The notes under the pieces are model-generated. The model ran no database searches. It was given only the letters and a program-made list of their open reading frames with translations, and was not told where the DNA came from. A DNA stretch of 64,000 nucleotides from Clostridia bacterium (GTDB lineage Bacteria > Bacillota > Clostridia > Oscillospirales > CAG-272), in assembly GCA_017938205.1 (NCBI GenBank), contig JAGBCA010000012.1, positions 1-64,000 on the forward strand, read 5' to 3'. The position numbers were made by a program, and so were the translations under genes. Below, piece by piece: positions 7,903 to 16,356 of this stretch (position 1 is its first letter; each line of letters begins with the position of its first letter).

Positions 7903-8622
7903 GTGTTTTATACCAAGCGGATGTCCGGCTATCTTTTCGCCCTTCTTGCGGTGATTCAGATGGCGGCGTTCTTTCTCTATTCACAAGTCACCGAGCATTT
8001 GGACATCAAATGGCTCGTTTATCTCGTATATTGGATCCGCAATCTTGCAGAGGCGATCGTTCCGTTGCTTGCTGCGGCGGGTATGCTTTTGCTCGCTCGC
8101 GCCGGGCACAAGAGGCTTTGGCTCTTCCCCATTCTTCCCGTGCTTTCCCGCGCGCTTTACTATCTTCCCGACCACTATCTTTACTACCTTGCGGACGATC
8201 TGAACACGGGCGAGGCAATTGCAATGAGCGCTATCGTTACGCTCGTGGAATGCGGCGTGATCTACGGCTTCGTTCTCCTGCTTTATCTTTTGGCAAAGCG
8301 CGTTTATACAGATGCCGAGAAGAAATTCGATTCACAAAGCGAGGCTAACTTGCCATTCTTTGCTCTTGAAATCCCCATGGTAAGATCCGCATTTTGCATC
8401 CCTTTTACATACTTTTGTTTACAAATCTTCCTTGAGATCCTGCGAACAGTGTCCTATCTTGTTACAAGTGCAGGCACTTATACGATTGAAGAGATCCTCA
8501 CGATTGTTCTCAGCTTCATCATGCATCTTGCTGTGCTTCTTGCCTCGCATACGCTTTGCATACTCTATCTTCGATATGCAAAAAAGCACTATACGATCCG
8601 CGAGGACGAGGAGACTATCTGA
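7903..8622 (+). CDS. Hypothetical polytopic membrane protein
   Basis: 239 residues from the GTG that has a ggaggt SD; a promoter ends 30 bases upstream, which rules out the longer frame from 7777. About six hydrophobic segments are visible (around residues 8-28, 35-62, 68-85, 100-125, 155-180 and 195-220), with a charged loop K-K-F-D-S-Q-S-E-A-N in the middle and a charged C-terminal tail. I do not recognise a family. Its 3' end overlaps the convergent radical SAM gene by 8 bases. Confidence 0.75.
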   Translation: MFYTKRMSGYLFALLAVIQMAAFFLYSQVTEHLDIKWLVYLVYWIRNLAEAIVPLLAAAGMLLLARAGHKRLWLFPILPVLSRALYYLPDHYLYYLADDLNTGEAIAMSAIVTLVECGVIYGFVLLLYLLAKRVYTDAEKKFDSQSEANLPFFALEIPMVRSAFCIPFTYFCLQIFLEILRTVSYLVTSAGTYTIEEILTIVLSFIMHLAVLLASHTLCILYLRYAKKHYTIREDEETI

Positions 8623-9511
8623 CCCCCTCAAGCCTTGAAAAGGGCGGCGTGTATTCCGCCGCGGCACTTTCTGCCGATTGCGTAAACGCATCGCGTATGC
8701 CGATGCGCAGGGCGTAAGAAAGAACGTCGTCATACTCCGCCTCGGTCACGCGGCGGCAGAGCGGAGACGGCAAGCCTTGCCGAGGCGTATACTGCCGCAT
8801 GATGCTGTAGAGGATCCGATCTCCATAGGTATCGTATAGATAACGCAGGGTGAGCTTTGCATTTGCGGTGGCACCCGGGAGAACGAGAACGCGAACGAGA
8901 ACTCCTTTTTTCAGCATTCCCTCTCCGTCATACACAGGCAACGGCTGCTGGCGCACCATTTCGGCAAGGGCGGCCTTTGCGATCGATGGATAGTTTTCCG
9001 CCAGCGAATAGCGTGCGGCAAGCTCCGGACGAATGTATTTGAAGTCCGGAAGATAGATATCGATCGCTCCGCTCATCATCGAAAGAGCGGCGGCGCTGTC
9101 ATAAGCCGAGGTATTATATACCGTGGGGATCCAAAGTCCCTTTTCTCTTGCCGCAAGAACCGCGGCGCGCACCGTGGGCATATAATGGGTTGGGGTGACG
9201 AAATTGATATTGTGTGCTCCCTGCCGCTGCAAAGAAAGACAAAGTGCATGCAGGCGCTCGTTCTCCACCTCAACACCGAGACCGCCGTGCGAGATCTCCT
9301 CGTTCTGGCAATAGATGCATCCGAGCGAGCAGCCCGAAAAGAAAATTGCTCCCGAGCCGCGCGTGCCGCTGATCGGCGGCTCTTCCCAGAAATGCAATGC
9401 GGCACGGGCAAGCACGGGCACACTTCCCTTTCTGCAATAGCCGATCTCACCTGCATTGCGATTTACGCCGCAGGCTCGGCCGCAGAGCATACATTTTTCA
9501 TACGGTTGCAC
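8615..9511 (-). CDS. Radical SAM protein, PflX-type (pyruvate formate-lyase activase homologue)
   Basis: 298 residues. The radical SAM cluster motif C-S-L-G-C-I-Y-C is at residues 61-68, embedded in the F-F-S-G-C...C-Q-N context of the PflX/COG1313 group. An extra N-terminal Cys set (C7, C10, C14, C26) may bind another cluster. PflX-like proteins reductively cleave SAM to make a glycyl or other radical; their physiological targets are poorly known and none is evident nearby. The start is GTG with an aggag SD 7 bases upstream. Confidence 0.88.
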   Translation of the reverse strand: MQPYEKCMLCGRACGVNRNAGEIGYCRKGSVPVLARAALHFWEEPPISGTRGSGAIFFSGCSLGCIYCQNEEISHGGLGVEVENERLHALCLSLQRQGAHNINFVTPTHYMPTVRAAVLAAREKGLWIPTVYNTSAYDSAAALSMMSGAIDIYLPDFKYIRPELAARYSLAENYPSIAKAALAEMVRQQPLPVYDGEGMLKKGVLVRVLVLPGATANAKLTLRYLYDTYGDRILYSIMRQYTPRQGLPSPLCRRVTEAEYDDVLSYALRIGIRDAFTQSAESAAAEYTPPFSRLEGVR

Positions 9512-9538
9512 GGCAGAGCTCCTTTCCTTATATTTTTG

Positions 9539-9567
9539 TTGACAATCAAATTGTTTTATGCTAATAT
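9539..9567 (+). promoter_or_regulatory. Sigma-A promoter of the dCMP deaminase gene
   Basis: TTGACA (9539-9544), 17-base spacer, TAATAT (9562-9567) with an extended TG. It overlaps the 5' leader region of the divergent radical SAM gene. Confidence 0.75.
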
Positions 9568-9595
9568 TAGATCAAAAGATCACACGGAGGCTTTT

Positions 9596-10087
9596 ATGAG
9601 CGAAAAAAGAGAAGGCTACATCAGCTGGGATGAATATTTTATGGGGGTTGCCCTTCTGGCCTCCAAGCGGTCCAAGGATCCCAACACCCAGGTGGGCGCC
9701 TGCATCGTAGACGAAAACAAGCGCATTCTCTCCACGGGCTACAACGGCTTTCCGCAGGGCTGCTCGGACGATGAATTTCCTTGGGGACGCGAGGGCAAGG
9801 AGGAGGAGACGAAGTACCCCTTCGTTGTGCACGCAGAGCTGAACGCCATCCTCAACAACCGCGGAAAGAATCTTTACGGCTCGCGCCTCTACGTGGCGCT
9901 TTTCCCCTGCAACGAATGTGCCAAGGCCATCATTCAGGCGGGCATCAAGGAGGTCGTTTACCTTTCGGACAAATACCACGATACACCCTCGACCACGGCT
10001 TCGCGCCGTATGCTGGAGGCGGCAGGCGTGAAATGCTCCTGCTTCAAGCCCACGAAGGGGCAGATCGTTCTCTCCTTTAACGACTGA
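9596..10087 (+). CDS. comEB: Deoxycytidylate (dCMP) deaminase
   Basis: 163 residues starting at the ATG with a cggagg SD; the longer frame from 9185 is only the antisense of the radical SAM gene. The zinc site is H79-A-E81 and P-C105-N-E-C108, with E81 as proton shuttle. The N-terminal W-D-E-Y-F-M and D-P-N-T-Q-V-G-A blocks are typical of ComEB-like dCMP deaminases, which convert dCMP to dUMP for dTTP synthesis. Symbol by family resemblance; a role in competence is not implied. Confidence 0.93.
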   Translation: MSEKREGYISWDEYFMGVALLASKRSKDPNTQVGACIVDENKRILSTGYNGFPQGCSDDEFPWGREGKEEETKYPFVVHAELNAILNNRGKNLYGSRLYVALFPCNECAKAIIQAGIKEVVYLSDKYHDTPSTTASRRMLEAAGVKCSCFKPTKGQIVLSFND

Positions 10088-10121
10088 AAGACATTTTTTC
10101 GTCTTCAGAAACGAGACCCTT

Positions 10122-10238
10122 ATGAAATTTTTAGCAGCACTCGTTATTCTGGATTTCTTGTGGCCGCTCGTGCAGGTGGGCGCAACGATCCTATTCTTTA
10201 TATGCTTATATCGTTGGTTATTTGGAAGAGGCAGGTAA
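10122..10238 (+). CDS. Possible small hydrophobic protein (38 residues)
   Basis: A 38-codon frame 34 bases after the deaminase gene encodes a single membrane-spanning segment (residues about 5-31) followed by a short basic tail R-W-L-F-G-R-G-R. Its stop codon lies inside the ascending arm of the following terminator, so translation would disturb terminator folding. The SD is weak. Too short for family recognition; it could be chance. Confidence 0.4.
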   Translation: MKFLAALVILDFLWPLVQVGATILFFICLYRWLFGRGR

Positions 10239-10256
10239 TTTCTACCTGCCTTTTTT
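10230..10256 (+). terminator. Rho-independent terminator of the deaminase transcript
   Basis: Stem ggcaggta / tacctgcc with a 5-base loop followed by six T residues. Confidence 0.85.
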
Positions 10257-10260
10257 GTTT

Positions 10261-11409
10261 TTATAATTTTGAAAAATATGAACGGATCTCTTCCTCGCTC
10301 GCGCCGAGCGTGCCCTGAACGATGCCGCCACGACCGCCACCGCGCCCCATCAGCGCCCTATGGATCAAAGAAAGGCGCTCCTCGATCGCAAAATGCGCCG
10401 AGGACATAACGTAGCGATAGGACGCGCCGTTTTTGGAAAGCGCGGCCGTTACGCCGCCAACGCGATCCCTTGCGGCGAGACAGAGCGCGCGAAGCTCGTC
10501 ATACGAGGCATCCTCCTCGAGGAACACGGCAAGGCTTCCCTCTGTGGTGCCAAGACCGTCCGCGCGTGCGGCAGCGGCACGCAGGCGGTGCTGCTTAAAC
10601 TCATATTCAAGCTGTGCGTTTGCATCTAACAGGCGCTCTACTGCCTCGGCACTCTCGTGCTGCTTTACAGACAGTGCAGCACCGATGGCCGCAATGTTCC
10701 GATATTTCTCGCGGTAATCCAGCAGGGCACGTGCGCCTGCCTGCATCCAGATGCGCGTTCCGCCGCGATGCTTTTCAAATTCAAGGATCTTGATAAGTCC
10801 GATCTCTCCCGTGCGTGCAACGTGCGGCGCACAGCAGGCGCAGGCATCCACGCCCTCGATCGTGACGATACGAACGTTTTCCGTAAGATCCAGCTTTGCT
10901 CGATAGGTCATGGAAGCGAGTTCCTCGGGCGCAGGATAGGTGATCTCTACAGGGATATTTTTGAACACCGCTTCGTTGGCAAGATCCTCCACGCGGTCAA
11001 GCATGGCACGATCCACCACCGTATCGATATCCAGGGTTACGATGTCTCCGAGGTGAAAGCCAACGTTTTCCGCGCCGTACAAGCGGTGGAGAATGCCCGA
11101 TACGATATGCTCTCCTGTGTGGCACTGCATACGCTCAAAGCGAAGCGAAAAATCCACCTCGCCATGCAAGGTCTCGCCCACGGTGGGCGCACCGTCAAGA
11201 AGATGAAGGATCTTCCCCTCCCTCTCCTGCACGTCCAGAACGGAAAAGCCGCCGAGCGTTCCGTGATCGGCACCCTGCCCGCCGCCCTCGGGAAAGAAAG
11301 CAGTGGCATCGGTTTCTACAAGATAACCGCCCTTCCCCTCCGTGACGGAGAGCACACGCGCCTCAAAGGCGGTGAGATAGGCGTTTTCATTATATAGCTT
11401 TTCGGTCAT
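10261..11409 (-). CDS. Alanyl-tRNA editing protein, AlaX-L type (AlaRS editing plus DHHA1 domains)
   Basis: 382 residues. It lacks the aminoacylation core but has the AlaRS second-additional (editing) domain with zinc ligands H97 and H101 (H-T-G-E-H) and C192/H196 (C-C-A-P-H), preceded by F-F-P-E-G-G-G-Q. The C-terminal region after a helical linker (about residues 235-285) is a DHHA1-like RNA-binding domain ending in the Gly-rich G-R-G-G-G-R-G-G. Such free-standing proteins hydrolyse Ser or Gly mischarged on tRNA(Ala). It overlaps the RluA-like gene by 4 bases (ATGA), so the two are translated from one mRNA. Confidence 0.9.
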   Translation of the reverse strand: MTEKLYNENAYLTAFEARVLSVTEGKGGYLVETDATAFFPEGGGQGADHGTLGGFSVLDVQEREGKILHLLDGAPTVGETLHGEVDFSLRFERMQCHTGEHIVSGILHRLYGAENVGFHLGDIVTLDIDTVVDRAMLDRVEDLANEAVFKNIPVEITYPAPEELASMTYRAKLDLTENVRIVTIEGVDACACCAPHVARTGEIGLIKILEFEKHRGGTRIWMQAGARALLDYREKYRNIAAIGAALSVKQHESAEAVERLLDANAQLEYEFKQHRLRAAAARADGLGTTEGSLAVFLEEDASYDELRALCLAARDRVGGVTAALSKNGASYRYVMSSAHFAIEERLSLIHRALMGRGGGRGGIVQGTLGASEEEIRSYFSKL

Positions 11410-12056
11410 ATATCATACGCTTCCTTTGCAAAGAGATTCCAAGGATATTCCTCAAAAGGAACGTCCGTTTTTACGGAAAGCCCCTCTCCCGTCAAGCCTG
11501 CGGCAAACAGAGCGGTGCGACACCCTTTTTTGCGGCTGCCGTACTTACCGTCCCCGAACAGAGGCATACCGCGCGAGGCAAACTGCACGCGGATCTGGTG
11601 GAAGCGCCCGGTCGTCAGCCGAACGCGCACCAAAGCGCAGGGGGTACCTCCGTCCTCGGCACGCGCGACGGTTTCGTAAAAGAGATGCGCTTCCTTTGCG
11701 CCGCCGTGCGCGCCTTTGGTGATAAACGCCTTGGAGGCGGCCGCTTCCTTGCGGATAAAATCCCGCATTTCGCCCGATGCCTGCGGTTCGCCCGCCGCAA
11801 CGAGATAATAGATCTTTTCCACGCGCCTTTCGGCAAAGGCGGCGCTCCACTTGGCCGCCGCGCGGTTATTTTTGGCAAAAAGCACCGCGCCGCCCACGCC
11901 GCGATCCAGACGGTGCACAAGATACAGAGAGGCAAGCGAGCGCAGTTCCTTGACACAGGACATAAGATCCCGATCTCTCGACGGATCCGGCTGCACCGGA
12001 ACGCCGATCGGCTTTTCCACGCATATTACGTCCTTATCCTCATACAAAATCCGCAA
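11406..12056 (-). CDS. RluA-family pseudouridine synthase
   Basis: 216 residues. The catalytic motif H-R-L-D51-R-G-V-G-G carries the nucleophilic Asp, and K-x-Y-Y-L-V and G-R-F-H-Q-I-R complete the RluA fold. No S4 domain is present, so it is of the short TruC/YqcB kind, modifying a uridine in tRNA or rRNA; the target cannot be told from sequence. The start is a TTG preceded by gggagg 9 bases upstream. First gene of a two-gene unit with the AlaX-like protein. Confidence 0.88.
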   Translation of the reverse strand: MRILYEDKDVICVEKPIGVPVQPDPSRDRDLMSCVKELRSLASLYLVHRLDRGVGGAVLFAKNNRAAAKWSAAFAERRVEKIYYLVAAGEPQASGEMRDFIRKEAAASKAFITKGAHGGAKEAHLFYETVARAEDGGTPCALVRVRLTTGRFHQIRVQFASRGMPLFGDGKYGSRKKGCRTALFAAGLTGEGLSVKTDVPFEEYPWNLFAKEAYDI

Positions 12057-12088
12057 AAGAATCGCCTCCCTTTCTGCTTTTTTCTTTT

Positions 12089-12117
12089 ATTGTAGCAGAA
12101 ATGAGAGGCGATTGCAA
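12089..12117 (-). promoter_or_regulatory. Sigma-A promoter of the RluA-like/AlaX-like unit
   Basis: TTGCAA (12112-12117), 17-base spacer, TACAAT (12089-12094) with an extended TG on the minus strand. Confidence 0.8.
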
Positions 12118-12150
12118 GTTATTTTAAAAATTTAGCAATGCGTGAAAGAC

Positions 12151-14589
12151 TTACGGCATAGGGCGGCTTTTTACGTGGAAGGTGCGACCGCCCGTGAGGG
12201 CGATCATTTTGATCGCGCCGAGGGAGAAATCATCCGCATAGACCGTGAGCGGCTTATCAATACTTCCGCGCGCCAACACCTTGAGATAGCCGACGTCCTT
12301 TGCGATGAGCTTTTTCTTCTTGAGGCGATTGATGTCCACCTCCTCGCCCGGGGCAAAGGCGGCAGAAAGCGTATCCACGTTGATCACGCCGTGACGGCTT
12401 CCCTCCGTGTAGATCACTCTTTCCTCTGCCATAACCAAGGCCTCCGCCAAGGCATCCGTGATCAGGGCATCTGCGGTGGAAACGTCTACGGCATCCACGC
12501 AGGTCTGCGCCGCAGAGGCGTCCTCCTCGGTCTCTTTGGCGGCCTCCTCCGTTTCCTCCATATCCTCCGCTTCCTCCGTCACATTCGTCTCGGGACAAGC
12601 GACGGGCGGGGTCTGCTCGGTAAGACGATACTCCTTCTCCGAGGAAGCAATTCTCGGCTCGTCGCGCCTCGTATACAAGGGATAGGTGCATCGAGGCTCT
12701 GCGGTGCTTACGGCGCCGCCCTCGAACGACCGTATTCTTTTCCGATATAAAAGAATCAGACAAAATATACCGAGCACGATGAGGATGACCGCCGTCAACC
12801 CAAGAAAAACAGCCGATTCGGCCGCACGGGGCAAGCGGTAGATACGCTCCACCTCACCGCCCTCGTAGGTGACCTTATAATCGGGATTTTCAAAATAATA
12901 CTCAAACGTACCGTCCACCTCTCTTACACGGAGGCCGAGATCGTCCCCCTCCAGAGGCACGCCTGCGATCACGCGATACGAAGGCATCTCAAAGCGATCA
13001 CCGAGATAAAGCTCTACCGCATCGATCGCCACGCGAAGCTCCATCGGCAAAACCTCGAATGGGATCTCGGCAACGTCCGCCGCAACGCCCTCAAACCGAT
13101 AATTTTGCGGATCGGTCAACCGCAGAGTGGTGGCGTATACACCCGCATGCACAACGCGCGGCAGATCCTCCGCCACGTACAGAGCAGAGGGCCGAACCAT
13201 GGGGGAAAGGATCGTTCCGTTATACACCGCCGCAGGGATCACGGGCAGACGAACGGCCTGCCTCTCGACCGACAGGGTGTATGAGATCGATTCCGGCCCT
13301 TCGTAATTTTCGCGGTCAAAGGAGAGCGCGGCAGTTACCGTATAGAGCCCCGCATTCGTAATACGGTTGCCGCGATAGCCGCTGACGCTGACTCCGCTCG
13401 GAAGCCCCGAAACGTGAAGCTCCCTTTCCACACCGTCATAGACCCACCCCTCTGTGCTCCACGTGACGGAGGAAAGATCCAGCGGCACACGGCGAACCGA
13501 AACTGCAAGTGGCAAAACGGCGCCGCCGTACGAAAGAAGAACGTAGGTATCCTTCGCGTGCAAGCGGTTGCCGCCGATCGGATACGAAACGGAAAGGCTG
13601 CCGTTTTCGACGGCACGCGTGCTTCCGTCCGCCATCGTGGCAACCAACGACAGCCCCTCCGTTATCAGCGTTTCGAAGGCTTCATAAGACAGGCGGGTGG
13701 GCGGTGAGAGCATACGAAGAGCCGAAACGGTCAGCGGAAGTATTTCAAACCGAAGCGGTTCAGACTCCAGGGGAAGAACGTTTTCATCCCCATCCACGGT
13801 CGCACGCACGAAGTAAACGCCCGCACGGGTTGGCGGCGTTATCTCACACGTCGCATCGGCATCGGAAAAATAGCGGAAATGAACCGCGCCAAACTTTGCA
13901 AAGGCTTGCGGCGCGGGCATCTCCCCCTCATAGCAAGCAGGAACGCTCGGCGGCGTTGAAAAAAGGTTTTGTGCACGTTCCACCGTATACGGCACAACAA
14001 GGCGCGTGCCGTCCGCCGAAAGCTCTGCCCCCTCGACGCTCGGGAACGCGCAGTTTTCGCTGTCCTTCAGCTCCAAGGTGACAAAGTATCGTCCTGCGGC
14101 GAGCGCACCCGAATTATCAATCACACGGTATTCCGCGCTCTCGTAGATCTGCACAAACTGATGGTACCCCGTATACACGAGAGGCGGGATCGCAGGTATC
14201 TCCACCGTTTTTTTCTGCATCGTGATTTCAACCGAATCCGTGACTGTTTCTGTCGTTTCTCCATTGTATGTAAATGTTACTTTACAATAATAGAGTCCCG
14301 TATCGGAAACAGAACGAATCGGAAGCGCCTCGGAGGCAGAAGGCAGAAGCTCTCCGTTTTTATACCAGGCAAAGGAATAATGTCCTTTTTCCTCCAAAGG
14401 ATGCGAGAGTGCATCCAGCGTGACGTACTGCATCTCGCCGCTGTAAATATAGCTTTTCGCTCTGAGGACCGCAGACGGTTCGGAAAGCGTCTCTGCCCTC
14501 TCCTCCGCCAATGCGGGACCTCCAAGTAAAAAGAATACCGCAAAGAGAAGAAAGAAAAAAAGACGGCCCTTGGTTCGCTTGAGTGACAT
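12151..14589 (-). CDS. Membrane-anchored MBG-repeat protein with C-terminal ribosomal protein uL15-like domain
   Basis: 812 residues from the ATG with an aaagga SD just downstream of a promoter; the longer frame is not used. Residues 1-30 form a signal peptide. Residues about 40-590 are extracellular beta-rich repeats of the MBG/Ig-like kind (V-Y-T-G-Y, V-Y-N-G-T, A-G-R-Y-F-V-T-L and similar recurring). A transmembrane helix at about 600-622 is followed by basic residues. Next comes an acidic Glu-rich linker (about 670-720). The last about 75 residues resemble the C-terminal half of ribosomal protein L15: I-N-V-D-T-L...G-E-E-V-D, L-K-V-L-A-R-G-S-I-D-K-P-L-T-V, and F-S-L-G-A-I...G-G. Topology puts the L15-like part in the cytoplasm. 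Function unknown. Confidence 0.8.
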   Translation of the reverse strand: MSLKRTKGRLFFFLLFAVFFLLGGPALAEERAETLSEPSAVLRAKSYIYSGEMQYVTLDALSHPLEEKGHYSFAWYKNGELLPSASEALPIRSVSDTGLYYCKVTFTYNGETTETVTDSVEITMQKKTVEIPAIPPLVYTGYHQFVQIYESAEYRVIDNSGALAAGRYFVTLELKDSENCAFPSVEGAELSADGTRLVVPYTVERAQNLFSTPPSVPACYEGEMPAPQAFAKFGAVHFRYFSDADATCEITPPTRAGVYFVRATVDGDENVLPLESEPLRFEILPLTVSALRMLSPPTRLSYEAFETLITEGLSLVATMADGSTRAVENGSLSVSYPIGGNRLHAKDTYVLLSYGGAVLPLAVSVRRVPLDLSSVTWSTEGWVYDGVERELHVSGLPSGVSVSGYRGNRITNAGLYTVTAALSFDRENYEGPESISYTLSVERQAVRLPVIPAAVYNGTILSPMVRPSALYVAEDLPRVVHAGVYATTLRLTDPQNYRFEGVAADVAEIPFEVLPMELRVAIDAVELYLGDRFEMPSYRVIAGVPLEGDDLGLRVREVDGTFEYYFENPDYKVTYEGGEVERIYRLPRAAESAVFLGLTAVILIVLGIFCLILLYRKRIRSFEGGAVSTAEPRCTYPLYTRRDEPRIASSEKEYRLTEQTPPVACPETNVTEEAEDMEETEEAAKETEEDASAAQTCVDAVDVSTADALITDALAEALVMAEERVIYTEGSRHGVINVDTLSAAFAPGEEVDINRLKKKKLIAKDVGYLKVLARGSIDKPLTVYADDFSLGAIKMIALTGGRTFHVKSRPMP

Positions 14590-14619
14590 GATAGATCCTT
14601 TCGTTACGCTTTTTTGATC

Positions 14620-14648
14620 AGTATACCAAAAAATGGGAATTTCATCAA
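14620..14648 (-). promoter_or_regulatory. Sigma-A promoter of the uL15-like membrane protein gene
   Basis: TTGATG (14643-14648), 17-base spacer, TATACT (14620-14625) with an extended TGG on the minus strand. Confidence 0.7.
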
Positions 14649-14690
14649 GAAAGTATGCGTTGAGATATCGCAGGTTTCGAGCGATAACGC

Positions 14691-14718
14691 AAAAAGCGGC
14701 AAAGATCAACCGCTTTTT
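14691..14718. other. Terminator-like hairpin between divergent promoters
   Basis: Stem aaaaagcgg / ccgcttttt with a 10-base loop. It lies upstream of both divergent promoters (14620 minus, 14761 plus), so it ends no gene in its present place; perhaps a relic. Confidence 0.45.
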
Positions 14719-14760
14719 CAAAATTTCAGAAAAAATTCACATTTTTATCACCTGCAATAT

Positions 14761-14789
14761 TTGAAGACCATAGATTTTTGGTGTAAAAT
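14761..14789 (+). promoter_or_regulatory. Sigma-A promoter of the acyl-ACP thioesterase gene
   Basis: TTGAAG (14761-14766), 17-base spacer, TAAAAT (14784-14789) with an extended TG. Confidence 0.65.
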
Positions 14790-14822
14790 ATAGGTATACA
14801 GTTTTATGTTGGAGTGTATATT

Positions 14823-15533
14823 ATGAACGAATTTGTATTACCGATCCGCGTAGATATTCACGACGTGGATTACAACGGCGTTTGCCGTGCCTCTTCCCTG
14901 CTTCGTTACGTACAATCGGCGGCACAGGCACAGCTGAATGCCGGCGGAATGTCTTACGACAATTTAAGAGCCATGAACCGCGCTTTTATCATCAGTCGCA
15001 TGCGTATGGAATTTGATGCGCCCGTATACCCTTATGAAGCACTCGAGGCCATCACCTTCCCCTGCGAGAGCCGTGGATATAGCTTTTTGCGTTGCTATCA
15101 GCTCAATCGTGGCGGCGTTTGCATCGGGCGTGCCGTTTCGATCTGGGCATTGATCGACACGGAGAAACGCTCTCTCGTTCGCGTTGGCGATTTTCCTCTC
15201 GGCCTGCCGCTTCTGCCGCCCTTAGATCTTACTGTGTCGCACATCCGTATGCCTGCTGAGCTTTCCGAGGTTGGTACTTACACCGTTTCCTATGCGGATA
15301 CCGATCAGAACCGCCATATGAACAACACGCGCTATGCAGATATGTACGCGACCTTCCTGCCGATGGATGGGGTGCGCATCCGTTCTATATCTATCAGTTA
15401 TCTTACGGAAGCGCCGATGGGAGAGACGCTGCGCGTATACCGTGCAATGAAGGACGGCGTTTACTACCTGCGAACCGTGCGCGCCGACGGCAAAACGAAC
15501 ACCGAGGCAGAGATCGTGCTTGAAAAAATATAG
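14823..15533 (+). CDS. Acyl-ACP thioesterase family protein
   Basis: 236 residues from the ATG with a ggag SD 8 bases upstream. Two tandem hot-dog domains are present: residues 1-125 (V-D-Y-N-G-V-C-R...F-I-I-S-R-M-R-M-E-F) and 140-236. The second carries the catalytic N-R-H-M-N-N-T-R-Y-A-D block, equivalent to the NxHxxN site of FatA-like enzymes. These release fatty acids from acyl carrier protein; in gut anaerobes they often make medium-chain fatty acids. It stands alone with its own promoter and terminator. Confidence 0.88.
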   Translation: MNEFVLPIRVDIHDVDYNGVCRASSLLRYVQSAAQAQLNAGGMSYDNLRAMNRAFIISRMRMEFDAPVYPYEALEAITFPCESRGYSFLRCYQLNRGGVCIGRAVSIWALIDTEKRSLVRVGDFPLGLPLLPPLDLTVSHIRMPAELSEVGTYTVSYADTDQNRHMNNTRYADMYATFLPMDGVRIRSISISYLTEAPMGETLRVYRAMKDGVYYLRTVRADGKTNTEAEIVLEKI

Positions 15534-15570
15534 TTTGTATTTCTTGCTTTTTGCTTGCAAAAATGCATAT

Positions 15571-15604
15571 ACGGCGTATCTTTTCCAAAAATACGCCGTT
15601 TTTC
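15571..15604 (+). terminator. Rho-independent terminator of the thioesterase gene
   Basis: Stem acggcgtat / atacgccgt (15571-15579 with 15591-15599) followed by a run of T. Confidence 0.8.
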
Positions 15605-15826
15605 CTTGCAAATTTAGTTTTAGTGATGTATAAAAAACAAAAAGATGTGGTTTTTTTATCTGCGGATTTTTATAAATCCCCTTAGATAGAGCAATTTTTG
15701 CAATTGTTTCGTTTAATTTGAAAGAGGCATTAGGATACGAACGGCATCTTCTTTACGCCATATGAGTCCCTTTTGTGATACAATAGTTTCTACGACGCAG
15801 CAAGCGTCGCAAAAAGGAGCAACTCT

Positions 15827-16120
15827 ATGAAGCAATCTGAGAAACTGAGCGAAACCGTGGTTCGCACGGAAACGGTTCACGAAAACGGCTTTACCTATCG
15901 ATACGTTCTCTTCTTCCGCAGGGATCTGCATTCCTCTTATCGGCCGCCCATGTATTCTATACGCGCCGAGCTGACAGAGGAGGATGGCGCAACCTACACC
16001 GCAGAGGTGACGGATGCCTTTGCCGATCCGGGTCACGCACTGATCTTTTTCTCCCTCTGCCACGAGCATCTTGTGATGCCCATGCATCTTTCGGACGTGC
16101 TTGCGGACTTTGAGCACTGA
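15827..16120 (+). CDS. Small conserved hypothetical protein (DUF6514-like)
   Basis: 97 residues, aaaaagg SD 10 bases upstream. The sequence has alternating beta segments (F-T-Y-R-Y-V-L-F-F and M-Y-S-I-R-A-E-L-T-E-E-D) and a C-terminal helical part (L-I-F-F-S-L-C...L-S-D-V-L-A-D-F-E-H). This pattern matches my recollection of DUF6514 proteins common in Clostridia; that match is a recollection, not a search. No function is known. An extended -10 (TACAAT, 15779-15784) precedes it and a strong terminator follows, so it is its own transcription unit. Confidence 0.7.
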   Translation: MKQSEKLSETVVRTETVHENGFTYRYVLFFRRDLHSSYRPPMYSIRAELTEEDGATYTAEVTDAFADPGHALIFFSLCHEHLVMPMHLSDVLADFEH

Positions 16121-16136
16121 ATGCCAAAAAAAAACG

Positions 16137-16175
16137 AAGCCTTGTCTGCTCCGCTGCAGACAAGGCTTTTATTTT
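16137..16175 (+). terminator. Rho-independent terminator of the small DUF gene
   Basis: Stem of 13 bp (aagccttgtctgc / gcagacaaggctt) with a 6-base loop and a T-rich tail. Confidence 0.88.
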
Positions 16176-16194
16176 TATTTTTAATTAAAATCTC

Positions 16195-16223
16195 TTGACA
16201 TTCCTGTTTTTTTATGATAATCT
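16195..16223 (+). promoter_or_regulatory. Sigma-A promoter of the oxidoreductase/paralogue-pair operon
   Basis: TTGACA (16195-16200), 17-base spacer, TAATCT (16218-16223) with an extended TG. The leader to the ATG at 16357 is about 127 bases and contains a second TATAAT near 16246. Confidence 0.7.
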
Positions 16224-16356
16224 ACTCACGGGTGCATATGCGCTTTATAATACAGATCAATGCGAAGATCCCCCTATGCGCCGCACAGGACGCACGAATT
16301 TAAAATCACGCTCTTCCTCCCCCCCCTCTTTGGATGAGCAGAAGGTACAGTCATTT

